Of a stretch of 33,937 bases of DNA, positions 8,909-17,088 are shown in pieces; the first letter of the stretch is position 1; each line of letters starts with the position of its first letter. The translations under genes and the position numbers were made by a program. The notes under the pieces were generated by a model. The model ran no database searches. It was not told the origin of the DNA and worked only from the letters and a program-made list of their open reading frames with translations. The DNA is from Methylobacterium aquaticum (GTDB lineage Bacteria; Pseudomonadota; Alphaproteobacteria; Rhizobiales; Beijerinckiaceae): NCBI RefSeq assembly GCF_001043915.1, contig NZ_LABX01000055.1:1-33937 (forward strand). The letters run 5' to 3'.

Positions 8909-9239
8909 TCAGCGCGCCATCCGATGCAGCGCTGCCACGATGTCCCCGGGTCGGTAAGGCTTGGCGAAGAACACCCCTCGGGCGGGAAGAACGACGTTCT
9001 CGATCGCGTGATGGCCCGAAGTCAGGATGATCTCAATCGGCGGCCACCGCTCGCGGATGCAGGCTGCCAAGCGCATCCCGTCCATCCCCCAGGGCATGTC
9101 GATGTCCGTGAACACGATCCGGATGTCGAGTCTCCAGGATGTCGATCGCTTCGTCCGCACTCGCGGCCTCCACCGCCTCGAACCCGGCATCCTCGACCAC
9201 GAGGACGACTAGGCGCTGTTCAGATTGACGCTTGCCCAC
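8909..9239 (-). pseudogene. Response regulator, broken by a frameshift and an internal deletion
   Basis: A GTG at 9239 starts a receiver that reads VVLVVED and then jumps directly to AGFEAVEAASADEA. The intact receiver at 6802 has 14 more residues between these two motifs (first helix region). At about 9130 the frame is lost; the rest of the domain (LDIRIVFTDIDMP, IILTSGHH, FFAKPY) continues in another frame to 8909. So two lesions are visible: an in-frame-looking deletion between VED and AGF, and an indel of one or two bases. The gene begins 18 bases after the stop of the HWE kinase at 9258, so it was the cognate receiver of that kinase in one operon. The lost helix makes a working protein unlikely even if the frameshift is a sequencing error. 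Confidence 0.8.
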
Positions 9240-9257
9240 GCGACGCTTTCGATCGGA

Positions 9258-11291
9258 TCAGGATTGTTGAACTTGGCTGAGGGGCGCTGTCATGACTGCC
9301 TCGACCCCGCTTGAGGGGTAACGAACCGTCACCCCGCCCGTTCCGACGAGGCCCATGCTGATCAATCGGGAGCCGAAGCCGCGGCGACTCGGCTCGGCAA
9401 CGGGTGGGCCGTCCCGCTCGCGCCACGCGAGATGAATTGCCGCTTCGGCTCCCCGGCCCTCGACGCGCCACGTCACCGAGACGCGCCCGGCAGCGTTTGA
9501 GAGCGCGCCGTACTTCACCGCGTTGGTTGTCAATTCGTGGAGCAGGAGCGAGAGAGACAGCGTCGCTCGCGGGCCGAAGCTGAGGTCAGGCCCGTCTACG
9601 TCGAACCGCTCAGCTTGTCCTACGCCGTGTAGCACGCCCGTAACGATAACCCTGATCCGAGCCGCGCTCCAACTCTGCTGAAGCAGTACGTCATGAGCTT
9701 TAGAAAGGGCGAGCAGCCGAGAGGTGAATGCCTTGACGGCGTCCTGCTCCGTGACGGGACGCAGCGTTTGCAGGGCGATCGCCTGTACCATCGCCAGAGT
9801 GTTCTTCAGGCGATGCGAGAGTTCGACGTTGAGCATCCGCTGCTCGGTCTCGGCGCGCACCTTGGCGAGCGCTGCGTCGGCGCGATCCGCCACGCCTTTC
9901 GCGAAGGCGACCTCCTCCATGCTCCAGGCCCGCGGCTCGGTCGCGTGTGCGAAGAGCACGCCGACGAGGTCGCCCGCGACGATGATCGGGATCGTGATCT
10001 GCCCGCGGACCGCGATCGCCTGATAGCTCGCCGTGTCGCTGATGAGTTGCACCTCACTGAGAACGTCGGCGCTCACCAGAGGACGACCGCGCTGAAGCCG
10101 CTGGATGGTTGCCGGAAAGCCGTCGAGCGGATGATTGCCCACGAGGCTGCCAGTCCCTGGCGCTGTCCAGTCGCGCTCAACCCGGAAGCCGCCGCAAGGC
10201 GTGTCGACCACCGCGTAGCCTGCACGATCGACGTCGAGCGTTCGCCCGAGGATCTCGGCCACGATGCTGACCACCGCCTCGGTGGTGTCCGCCTCGCGCA
10301 GGCGGTCGCCGAGTTCGAGCAAGGCGCCCATGCGATCTGTGGCGAGGCGGGACGCTGTGATGTCCATCACCGTCCCAACCATTCTGACCACACGATCCAT
10401 GTCATTGCGCTCGAACCTAGAGCGTCGGTTGATCCAGCGAAGGCGGCCGTCATCCGCACGATGGATCCGGTAAACGACCTCAGTGGCGGCACTACCGTCC
10501 TGGCGAGATGCGTGGTTCGAGTGTACGGCGCGGTCCTCGGGTACGACGGCAGCCTCGAAGAGGGAGGCGACGTAGTTCGGCGTAACGGGCACGCCGAAGA
10601 TCCGGCAGAACTCGGGCGAGACGCTCATGGTACCGGAGGCCACGTCGATCTCGAAGGTGCCGACTGCGCCAGCCTCTTGCGCAGCCTGGGTGCGGGCCTG
10701 TTCCTTCGCGCCTTGCACGGCCCGTTCCAGCAGCGTGCCTCGCCTCTCAAGCAGAAGTGTGGGGATGGGATCGGTGGTCCTCGCGACGCGGCTCGGTTCG
10801 AGGAGTGCCACGACGTGGCGGGCCAAAACTTCCAATGCCAGCGCCTGCTCTCGCGACAGGCCGCCCGATCGCGGCACAGTGTCGATGACGCACAGAGTCC
10901 CGAGACGGTGCAGTCCGCCTTGAGCGAGAAGCGGCGCACCCGCATAGAACCTGCCCTGTGGCTCGCCCGTGACGAGCGCGCCGTTGCGCGTGCGCGGATC
11001 GAGCGCGAGATCGGGGATGATCAGGATCTCCGCTCGCGCAAGAGCGTGCGCGCAGATGGATTGATCGACCGGAAGCTCGCCGACTTCATGGCCGTGGTGA
11101 GCCTTAACCCATTGGCGGTCGCGATCCAGGAAGCTGATTAGCGCGATCGGAACAGTGCAGGCTGTGGCAGCCACCAGGACGATGTCGTCGAAGTCCGCCT
11201 CGGGTGGAGTGTCAAGGACGTCGTATTCGGCCAACACCGCGAGGCGATCGCGATCAGCGACGAATGCGGCAATGTCGTCAGGGAGCGGCAC
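9258..11291 (-). CDS. HWE-family sensor histidine kinase, GAF-PAS-GAF input
   Basis: 677 aa soluble kinase. Residues 18-165 are a first GAF domain (YDVLDTPPEADFDD, FYAGAPLL, GTLCVIDT). About 200-315 is a PAS domain ending in VGTVMDITASR. About 325-480 is a second GAF domain with the GVLFAHATEPRAWS pattern seen in this class. The core has H493 (ELSHRLKN), N-box H585-E586 with N590 (LHELTTNAVKYGALS), W623-R-E625 for the W-x-E signature, and GFGSRL near 638. All catalytic parts are present. The stop is 18 bases before the receiver gene at 9239, which is broken, so the kinase may have lost its own partner and may now rely on the other receiver. A long open frame on the opposite strand (9693-11141) is a high-GC shadow. 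Confidence 0.93.
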   Translation of the reverse strand: MPLPDDIAAFVADRDRLAVLAEYDVLDTPPEADFDDIVLVAATACTVPIALISFLDRDRQWVKAHHGHEVGELPVDQSICAHALARAEILIIPDLALDPRTRNGALVTGEPQGRFYAGAPLLAQGGLHRLGTLCVIDTVPRSGGLSREQALALEVLARHVVALLEPSRVARTTDPIPTLLLERRGTLLERAVQGAKEQARTQAAQEAGAVGTFEIDVASGTMSVSPEFCRIFGVPVTPNYVASLFEAAVVPEDRAVHSNHASRQDGSAATEVVYRIHRADDGRLRWINRRSRFERNDMDRVVRMVGTVMDITASRLATDRMGALLELGDRLREADTTEAVVSIVAEILGRTLDVDRAGYAVVDTPCGGFRVERDWTAPGTGSLVGNHPLDGFPATIQRLQRGRPLVSADVLSEVQLISDTASYQAIAVRGQITIPIIVAGDLVGVLFAHATEPRAWSMEEVAFAKGVADRADAALAKVRAETEQRMLNVELSHRLKNTLAMVQAIALQTLRPVTEQDAVKAFTSRLLALSKAHDVLLQQSWSAARIRVIVTGVLHGVGQAERFDVDGPDLSFGPRATLSLSLLLHELTTNAVKYGALSNAAGRVSVTWRVEGRGAEAAIHLAWRERDGPPVAEPSRRGFGSRLISMGLVGTGGVTVRYPSSGVEAVMTAPLSQVQQS

Positions 11292-11418
11292 GGGGTCGAC
11301 CTGATCAGGAACCTGCTCGGCAGGTCGCAGGGAAGCCCGATCAGACGCGATTGCACAACCCTCGCAGTGAGGGTGAGCGCGGCCCTAATGTCGCGGTCGC
11401 GCCTTGGACGAGGATGGG

Positions 11419-11661
11419 TTAGCGTGTGAGCCACAGGCCCGTGTAGCTCAACGTGGCGGAGTAGACGGGACGTCCATTCTCGTCGGTGACCAGGACCACG
11501 AAGGACTGGTGATCGCCGTCCCGCGGCACCTCATCGCGCGCGATGTTCGGCAACAGGCGCATCGCCTCCCGGCGCGCTGCGGTGAGATCTGGAAGCTCGG
11601 TGCCGACGTTGTCCCTTTCTGGTCCGTTGAGATCGTGGATGTCGAAGAAATAGCGTGGCAT
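11419..11661 (-). CDS. DUF6894-type small protein
   Basis: 80 aa from the ATG at 11661. It begins MPRYFFDIHD and has an acidic turn with an E-L-P-D-L motif, then AARREAMRLLPNIARDE and a C-terminal beta-rich part (FVVLVTDENGRPVYSATL). This matches the small DUF6894 family that occurs in many copies in Methylobacterium and relatives; its function is unknown. It has no membrane segment. It is on the same strand as, and upstream of, the HWE kinase, but 127 bases separate them, so it is probably its own transcription unit. The stop at 11419 is at the expected family length. Confidence 0.85.
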   Translation of the reverse strand: MPRYFFDIHDLNGPERDNVGTELPDLTAARREAMRLLPNIARDEVPRDGDHQSFVVLVTDENGRPVYSATLSYTGLWLTR

Positions 11662-11989
11662 GGCTCCTCCGACTCCGAGCCGTAGCTGATCAACGCGACC
11701 TAGACACTAACGCAAGTTGGTGTGGGTGTTCGGCAATGCTGTCGGTCAGGCGATCATCGAGGTCGATCAGCGTGGTTTCAGGATCGTTGGACCAAGCGGG
11801 CGTTAAAGTAGTTGAGTAAGCAGCAAGCCCGAGCAGCATCAATCCTTACCATATGGTCGCAATAGATGATTTTGTGGAGATCACGTCGGCGAACGCGATC
11901 CGCGACGTAGCAGGACAATGTCACCATATGCCATGGATTGACGCGGTCCTCATGGAGGGTGAGGCGGCTGCACACCTCCGCGGAACCAA

Positions 11990-12020
11990 CGCAGTGCAGC
12001 GCGAGTTTTCGCAGTGCAGC
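11990..12020. promoter_or_regulatory. Two 11-bp direct repeats 20 bp apart upstream of the small RNA
   Basis: CGCAGTGCAGC occurs at 11990-12000 and again at 12010-12020, exactly two helical turns apart, so both copies face the same side of the helix. They lie just in front of the predicted 5' end of the MmgR-like RNA. A GGAAC at 11982-11986, with AGTT 17 bases on, could be a stress-type promoter overlapping the first repeat. The repeat is a likely operator, inferred from position and spacing only. Confidence 0.45.
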
Positions 12021-12024
12021 ACGT

Positions 12025-12102
12025 GTTGGCTGGCCGTGCTGTAGCCCTCATGGGCGTTTCCTCCCTAGACTTGGGCCGCACCGAGCGTGCGGCCTAATTT
12101 TT
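12025..12102 (+). ncRNA. mmgR: MmgR/suhB-like (alpha-r8 family) trans-acting small RNA
   Basis: The region contains the ten-base core TTTCCTCCCT (12057-12066) that I recall as the conserved single-stranded motif of the alphaproteobacterial MmgR/suhB RNA, preceded by a small GCCC/GGGC hairpin (12043-12054) and followed by a GC-rich terminator hairpin with a T-run. In relatives this RNA is about 77 nt, binds Hfq and limits polyhydroxybutyrate accumulation; the CCTCCC core is complementary to ribosome-binding sites. The 5' end here is set by length and is approximate. No protein frame overlaps it convincingly, although a 63-codon open frame (11853-12044) runs into it. Confidence 0.7.
12074..12102 (+). 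terminator. Rho-independent terminator of the small RNA
   Basis: An 8-bp perfect stem (GGCCGCAC at 12074-12081 with GTGCGGCC at 12087-12094), a five-base loop CGAGC, then TAATTTTT. It forms the 3' end of the small RNA. Confidence 0.85.
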
Positions 12103-12212
12103 GTGTAGTGGCAGCCCGCTGGAGCCCACGGCTGGTGAGCAGTTCGTTCACATCCACTTGAAGTACTGGGCTGATATCTCAGGCGCTCATGCCGAGCCTG
12201 GACCTCGCCACC

Positions 12213-12399
12213 ATGACAGTGCATCAAGACCACCTCGCTCTGGCGAGGCGACACATCGTCGAAGGCGAGGTTCACCCAGCTTCGGTCTCAGGGTCGCGAT
12301 CCCGCCAAGGCCGAACGCCTCCTCGCGGCTTTCGAGGAGACGCTCGCGGCCATGTACGAGCACTTGAGGAGCCTCCAAGTCGAGCAGGGAACCCGTTGA
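12213..12399 (+). pseudogene. Frameshifted small helical protein gene
   Basis: The ATG at 12213 starts MTVHQDHLALARRHIVEGE. After about 12268 the frame decays, but one frame over it continues FTQLRSQGRDPAKAERLLAA, then FEETLAAMYEHLRSLQ, to a stop at 12397-12399. Joined, the product would be about 62 aa, charged and helical, resembling short uncharacterised proteins common in Methylobacterium that have an ARRHxxEGE start and an AERLLAxFE middle. The loss of one or two bases at the GAG-GTTC junction explains the break. No function is known. It follows the small RNA terminator by about 110 bases. Confidence 0.55.
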
Positions 12400-12758
12400 C
12401 CCGCTCCTCAGCGGCCATCTGCTGAACCGCCTTGCTTCGGACAGGATCAGCGGGGAGACGGTCCGCGCCGCCTCCACACTCGAACGACGAGGCTGCCCTT
12501 TGATCGACGCCGCAGACAAGCTCGTCGACCTCGACCGGCAGATCCAGGAGCGGAAACTGTGGTCGTCCGCAAAGTCGAACATGATGTCGGCCGTGTCGCA
12601 CTCGCCATGAATGCGCTTGAGGCTGTCGCGAACGAGATGATGTTGATCCATCCAGGTGCCGAATGGGAGTCGCAGCCCACCCTCCGACGCTGGGCGTATG
12701 ACCCCGCTCGCACAGTTTCGGCTCTAGGGACCCCGTACCGTCTAGGGATAGACGCGAT
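12400..12758. other. Fragmentary coding-like region
   Basis: A plus-strand frame running from before 12400 to about 12610 looks partly protein-like (LIDAADKLVDLDRQIQERKL) but has no start codon with a ribosome site and ends soon after. A second plus frame (12559-12762) and several minus frames overlap it, and none has a consistent composition. I treat the stretch as decayed coding sequence without an assignable gene. Confidence 0.3.
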
Positions 12759-12965
12759 CTAGTCGAACGTTCCCAGGGCAGAAATTCGCGCGGCTCGCAT
12801 GTACATTGCGAGATCAAGATCATCCTCAAGCCGATCTTCAAGCAACAACTTCATGTCACTCAAGTCAGACCAAGACTGATACTCATGCTGATGCTCCATG
12901 GCCACAATGGCAACGGCAAGAGCTTTGTTGATGATATGCCACATACGATAAGAGTCGATTTTCAT
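12759..12965 (-). CDS. Small hypothetical protein, 68 aa
   Basis: The ATG at 12965 opens a 68-residue frame that begins MKIDSYRMWHIINKALAVAI and continues with an acidic helical second half (LLLEDRLEDDLDLAMYMRAA). Its composition is protein-like although base composition is lower in GC than the surroundings, which suggests separate ancestry. No signal peptide or clear membrane helix. Family unknown; similar short proteins with an xxWHIxNKALAVxIVA start exist in this genus by recollection. No neighbour forms an operon with it. Confidence 0.55.
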   Translation of the reverse strand: MKIDSYRMWHIINKALAVAIVAMEHQHEYQSWSDLSDMKLLLEDRLEDDLDLAMYMRAARISALGTFD

Positions 12966-13183
12966 AGAAAATTACCTTGTGTACGATCAGATATTTTGAA
13001 AGACTGAATAGATTTGAGATTGAGAATTTTATCAAAACGACTGGGTGATATCGCCTGAAATTGGCGAGCCCAAGGACTAAACTAACAGGGATCTCCGAAA
13101 GTATCAACCACGAAGTTTTGTTGACTTTGAATCGTGGCGTCTATCCAGGGCGCACGCGATGGGCGCTGTTCCCGCGGGTTCTT

Positions 13184-13465
13184 TCAGCCTTGCTCAAACT
13201 TCGGGCGGGTCGCGCTGGGCTGGTCGTCACCATGGCGACCGTCGACGGCAAGCCGAAGGATCCCGACGAGCGCGAGGTTCGCGGCTGCGATCCCGGTGAG
13301 CCCGTCGAACATCGCACCCGCTCCCCCGAGGTGATGATCGCGGCGCCCACGAGCGGGGCAAGAGCCTGGGCGACCAAGTTCGGCGCCGCGAGGCGCCCCA
13401 TGATGGGGGCGTAGCGGTCAGCCCAGAATAGGGCGAGTAGCAGCGTCTCGCAGGCGATCAGTAGA
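13184..13465 (-). pseudogene. MFS transporter, C-terminal remnant with frameshift
   Basis: On the minus strand the frame gives ETLLLALFWADRYAPIMGRL and then AAPNLVAQALAPLVGAAIIT, the last helices of a major facilitator transporter. After TSG the frame slips by one base at a G-run and continues as AGAMFDGLTGIAAANLALVG to a stop at 13184. Upstream, the frame is closed by a stop near 13465, so the first ten or so helices are missing. This is a 3' remnant. It sits back to back with the pyrophosphatase gene, whose upstream region may have replaced the missing part. Confidence 0.65.
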
Positions 13466-13655
13466 AGTGGTTACCCGCCTTGTTGTCGGGTCGCTTCGTG
13501 CGCGCGGCTGGGTGGCGTCCGCGATCATGCTGCTGGCCACTGTGTCCCTGGCGACTAGCTTGATGCAATGGCCCTTGAGGCCGTCCGCGGCAGGAGCCGC
13601 GCCTTCGCTCACGCCGTGGAGCCGAGCGCAGCATCCGTCCAAGCTTAGAGGCATC

Positions 13656-14204
13656 ATGTCGAAGAACCGCCCCTCTCTGGATCGTATCAACACCTACGAC
13701 AAGAAATCCGACGACCTCACTGTCATCATCGAGACGCCCAAGGGGAGCCGCAGCAAGTACGCCTACGACCCGGAGATCGGCACCTTCACGCTGAAGTTCG
13801 TGCTGCCCGAGGGCATGACCTTCCCGGTCGATTTTGGCTTCGTACCCTCGACGCAAGGCGAGGATGGCGATCCGCTCGACGTCATCATCCTGCTCGACGA
13901 GGGCCTTGCAGTCGGGACGAAGGTGAGCGCGCGGCTCGTGGGCGCGATCGAGGCCGAGGAGCGCGAGCGGGACGGCGAGTGGGAGCGCAACGATCGCCTG
14001 CTCGCGGTGGCGACGCACGCCCACGCCTACGAGAAGGCGCACGATCTCGGCGACCTCAACCCGAACCTGCTGACCGAGATCGAGGAGTTCTTCACGCGCT
14101 ACAACAAGCTGCACGGCAAGGAGTTTCGGGTGAAGGAGCGGGTCGACGCCAAGGCGGCGGGGAAGCTCGTGAAGAAGGGCATCGCTGCGTTTGACGACGC
14201 CTAA
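13656..14204 (+). CDS. ppa: Inorganic pyrophosphatase, family I
   Basis: 182 aa from the ATG at 13656, preceded by a GAGG at a usable distance. It hydrolyses pyrophosphate to two phosphates in the cytoplasm, pulling biosynthetic reactions forward. The family signature is present (QGEDGDPLDVIIL, with the metal-binding aspartates), as are the substrate region SKYAYDPE, the FPVDFGFVP strand and the RYNKLHGKEF lysine-rich end. Length is normal for the bacterial soluble hexameric type. The open frame extends 190 bases upstream (to 13467), but that part is not family-like and includes the junction with the MFS remnant, so the later start is preferred. No operon partner. Confidence 0.92.
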   Translation: MSKNRPSLDRINTYDKKSDDLTVIIETPKGSRSKYAYDPEIGTFTLKFVLPEGMTFPVDFGFVPSTQGEDGDPLDVIILLDEGLAVGTKVSARLVGAIEAEERERDGEWERNDRLLAVATHAHAYEKAHDLGDLNPNLLTEIEEFFTRYNKLHGKEFRVKERVDAKAAGKLVKKGIAAFDDA

Positions 14205-14285
14205 CCTGCTCGTGATGCGCGCACGGTCGCCGACGTGATCACCACGCGGACGGGGGCAGGGCTGCGACGCCGAAAGGCTAATCCC

Positions 14286-14408
14286 AGTGAAGCTGCCGGG
14301 CATCGCGACCGAGCCGAGCGTCGCGGCCGCGATCGGCACGAAACCCCGGGATCCGAGCCGACGTGCTGGCGCATGTCCCGGCGCTGCTGGATCACCTGCG
14401 GCGCTGAC
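14286..14408 (+). other. Short coding-like remnant
   Basis: A GTG at 14286 reads KLPGIATEPSVAAAIGTKP, and after a shift of frame the sequence ends as ADVLAHVPALLDHLRR with a stop near 14406. It looks like the end of a small gene that lost its frame, but I cannot name it. Confidence 0.2.
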
Positions 14409-14426
14409 TTCCCCGCGGCATTGACG

Positions 14427-14876
14427 CTACTCCCGGTCGCGATCAGCCGCTCGTAGGTATTTGACGAAGAAAATCCTGTCGTGTCCGGGAGGGTAGTCGC
14501 TGATGCGACCGCACTCCTCGAAGCCGAGCTTGCGGTAGAAGTTGGGCGCCTGGAAGGTCCAGGTGTCGAGCCAGATGCCGCGAAGGCCCCGCTCGACCGC
14601 CGCCTCCTCGGCCAGCGTCATAAGCCGACGCCCCAAGCTGCGGTTCCTGGCGCGCCCGAGCGCGAGCAGTTCCACCTTGAGGAAGTCATAGCCGATCTCA
14701 CCCCATGAGCCGCCGACGATCGCGTTCTCGCGGTCGCGCACGGTGACAGCCCACTTCTCCCAGTTCCCCGGGCCGACACTCATCTTGTTGTAGGCCGACA
14801 GGGGCTCCAGGATCCTGTTCAGGACCTCCGCATTGGGTTCGGCCTCGATGTGGAGCGTCCAGTCCACGTCGGCCAT
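14427..14876 (-). CDS. GNAT-family N-acetyltransferase
   Basis: About 149 aa from the ATG at 14876; an upstream start at 14912 is possible. GNAT enzymes transfer an acetyl group from acetyl-CoA to an amine. Visible are the central strand KVELLALGRARNRSLGRRLM, with R-x-x-x-G-R-R as the acetyl-CoA pyrophosphate loop (Q/RxxGxG/A type, slightly degenerate), the following helix LAEEAAVERG and the C-terminal motif APNFYRKLGFEECG typical of the fold. Substrate unknown. It stands alone, convergent with the pyrophosphatase about 220 bases away. No transmembrane or signal sequence. Confidence 0.85.
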   Translation of the reverse strand: MADVDWTLHIEAEPNAEVLNRILEPLSAYNKMSVGPGNWEKWAVTVRDRENAIVGGSWGEIGYDFLKVELLALGRARNRSLGRRLMTLAEEAAVERGLRGIWLDTWTFQAPNFYRKLGFEECGRISDYPPGHDRIFFVKYLRAADRDRE

Positions 14877-15027
14877 GACAAGATCTCCGATCTCGACCTC
14901 TGAGCTTGGCACCTCGGGCGTCTCGCCTCAGGATGCCACGGATCGCGGTCGATGCTGGGCGTCAGCACCCGGCCTCCTCCGGCGCTGTCGCGTGGGCGTC
15001 GGACACCGATGTAGGCATCGGCGGGGA

Positions 15028-16182
15028 TCAAGCTGCCGCGGCAACGGTATCAGCCATCCGTGCCCCGCGTGTGCCGAGCGGTTCAGATCGGCCTGAAGTG
15101 GTATCCTTGGCTGTCTGGTGCTCCATCTCGGCGTTGACCTCGGCACCGAGCAGCACCACGGTCGTGGAGATCCAGATCCACGTCATGAAGCCGATCGCGG
15201 CCCCGAGAGAGCCATAAGTCTCGTTGTAATTGCCGAAGCTGGAGACGTACCAGGAAAACAGGGCCGAGACGATGAGCCAGAGCACGGCAGCAAGGCCGCT
15301 CCCCCAGGTCACCCAGCGCCACTGAGCAGTGTCACGGCTCGGACCGTAGCGATACAGCAGCGCGAGGCTGCCGAGGACCACGAGCAGCAGGACGGGCCAG
15401 CGCAGCAGCGCGATGTACCAAGCTGTCGCGCCCAAGCCGAGGAAGGCCAGCACCGCCGGTACAACGACGATCGCCACCAGGGCTAGGATCACGAAGAACA
15501 GCGCACCAGCCGTGAAGGTGAGCGATCGAAGATTGAGCCAGAGAAAATTCCGCTTCTCCTTCTCACCGTAAACAATGTTGAGCGCGTCGAAGATGGCCTT
15601 TACGCCACCATTCGCACTCCAGATCGATAAGAGGATACCGAACACCGCGGTGAAGCCGAGCGTACCCCCACCTTTCGAGGCGATCCGTTTGACCTGCTCA
15701 CCGATGATGTCGAGCGCGCCGCCCGGCAGCACAGCTTGGAGATTGCGTAACTGAGAATTGATGGTCTCAGGATCAGCGATTAGACCGTAGAGTGAGACCA
15801 GCGCCCCGATGGCAGGAAAGAGGGCGAGGATCGCGTAAAAGGTCACCCCAGCCGCGACCAGCAAGACACGGTCATTGCTGAACTCGCGGAAGACACGAAG
15901 GCCGATGTCCCTCCAGCCCTTGGCCGGGATCTCAGATGGGGTCTCTGCCTTGCGACCCCGATCAGCTTCTGTGTCCGCGACACGCTCTGCTGCGGCGCCC
16001 TCATGTGAGCGAGGTCCCTCCTCGGGTCCGAGTTGACCCGCCCCGTCCGACTGTGCCCACCGTGGACTACGACGTGGCAAAGCAACGACGCTGAGGAGAG
16101 CCATGCCGAGGAAAACAATCCAGACCGTTGATGCGGACCCAGATTGAGACTTATCTGTCGGTGTTGAGATGTGATCGATCAT
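15028..16182 (-). CDS. YihY/virulence factor BrkB family inner-membrane protein
   Basis: 384 aa. After an N-terminal membrane segment (about 20-37) and a long charged, low-complexity linker to about residue 85, the BrkB/YihY domain begins at GWRDIGLRVFREFSNDRVLL. The family motif AAGVTFYAILALFPAIGALVS is clear, followed by four or five more helices (GFTAVFGILLSIWSANGG, FTAGALFFVILALVAIVVV, YNETYGSLGAAIGFMTWIWI and others). Members were once annotated as ribonuclease BN, which is incorrect; they are polytopic proteins of unclear transport role. The extra N-terminal helix and linker are unusual in length. It is divergent from the remnants at 16380 and has no operon partner. Confidence 0.9.
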   Translation of the reverse strand: MIDHISTPTDKSQSGSASTVWIVFLGMALLSVVALPRRSPRWAQSDGAGQLGPEEGPRSHEGAAAERVADTEADRGRKAETPSEIPAKGWRDIGLRVFREFSNDRVLLVAAGVTFYAILALFPAIGALVSLYGLIADPETINSQLRNLQAVLPGGALDIIGEQVKRIASKGGGTLGFTAVFGILLSIWSANGGVKAIFDALNIVYGEKEKRNFLWLNLRSLTFTAGALFFVILALVAIVVVPAVLAFLGLGATAWYIALLRWPVLLLVVLGSLALLYRYGPSRDTAQWRWVTWGSGLAAVLWLIVSALFSWYVSSFGNYNETYGSLGAAIGFMTWIWISTTVVLLGAEVNAEMEHQTAKDTTSGRSEPLGTRGARMADTVAAAA

Positions 16183-16379
16183 GGCGCAGCCTGAGGGTTA
16201 TGCCTAAGCGTCCGCCTCGGCTGAAGATTTAACGTGCGTGTTGCCTCTTTGTTGCCGGTCGCATGTGGGCGAAATCAATCACCACGTGCATGGCACGGCT
16301 CTCACCGATACTAACTGCGCGAGGTGCTGTTCCAGTGTTGGGAAATCCAGGAGCGTCCTGCCCGCCTGGAACCGCTACT

Positions 16380-16470
16380 CGGCCGTCATGAATACGCGGG
16401 CGGTATCGCCGACCAGCACTTCCACCCCGTGGAACCCGCGGCCGTGCGGCTGACGATTGCCGGAGGTTCT
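16380..16470 (+). pseudogene. TonB-dependent receptor, last ~25 residues only
   Basis: The frame reads EYAGGIADQHFHPVEPAAVR then LTIAGG. The intact receptor at 21914-24043 ends AERHFHPVEPTAVRLTLAGRF, so this is the tail of a related receptor. Instead of the terminal Phe and stop the frame runs on into the kinase remnant, so the end codon has been lost. Nothing else of the receptor is present. Confidence 0.7.
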
Positions 16471-16529
16471 GACGGGCATCCCAGGCCGCAGGCATGCATT
16501 CGGTTTCACCCGTATAATATCCCGCGACG

Positions 16530-16959
16530 ACGCCGCCGTCATCGTGAGCACATCGGAATTCATCTCCGGGCTCTGTGCAACGAACTGCGCACGAGCATGA
16601 TCGGTCTGCGTCCGGTGGTCGTGAGGATGGAAATCGAGGACCACGACGTGCTCCATGACCGAGCCGTCTCGATCGGGCTGATCGTGAACGAATGCCTTAC
16701 CAACGCGCTCAAGTACGCGTTTCCCGATGATCGGGCAGGCACGGTCGTCATCCGGTTCGCGCGCGAGGGAGACACCTTCGTCCTGCTGGTGAAGGACGAT
16801 GGGATCGGGATCGCGTTCGAGCAGCCGCGGTCAAGCGGCACGGGTCTCGCGCAGCGGCTGATCCGCTCGATGGTCGCACAGCTTGAAGGGACCTACGACA
16901 TCCGCCCGGACGCGGGCGATCCGGGCACGATCGTCACGGTCCGGTTCCCCGCAAGATAA
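16530..16959 (+). pseudogene. Sensor histidine kinase, ATPase-domain fragment
   Basis: The second half of a HisKA_2/HWE-like kinase: LRALCNELRTSMIGLRPVVV, an N-box IVNECLTNALKYAFPDD, the DDGIG ATP-binding box and a G-box GTGLAQRLI, ending TIVTVRFPAR at 16959. The phospho-accepting histidine helix and all sensor domains are missing. In the same frame it is fused behind the TonB-receptor tail (open from 16324), with a short Arg-rich bridge (RRRRRHREH). An ATPase fragment without H-box cannot autophosphorylate, so it is treated as a remnant, although the frame itself is uninterrupted. Confidence 0.75.
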
Positions 16960-17088
16960 CCAGCACACGACTTGCGGTCGTATGGTGCCGAGCCAGAACG
17001 TCCTCTCGCTCGCTGCTTCCACGGATCAGGGCGCTGCACGCCTTCGGCGCGGGGCCAGTCCGCGAAGTCCACGACAGACGACCTTCTA

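Noticed and set aside
9693..11141. A 482-codon open frame opposite the GAF-PAS-GAF kinase
   Set aside because: No domain or ribosome site; all evidence supports the kinase on the other strand.
13467..13655. An N-terminal extension of the pyrophosphatase with a membrane helix
   Set aside because: Family members begin near the ATG at 13656, and the upstream bases overlap the join with the MFS remnant.
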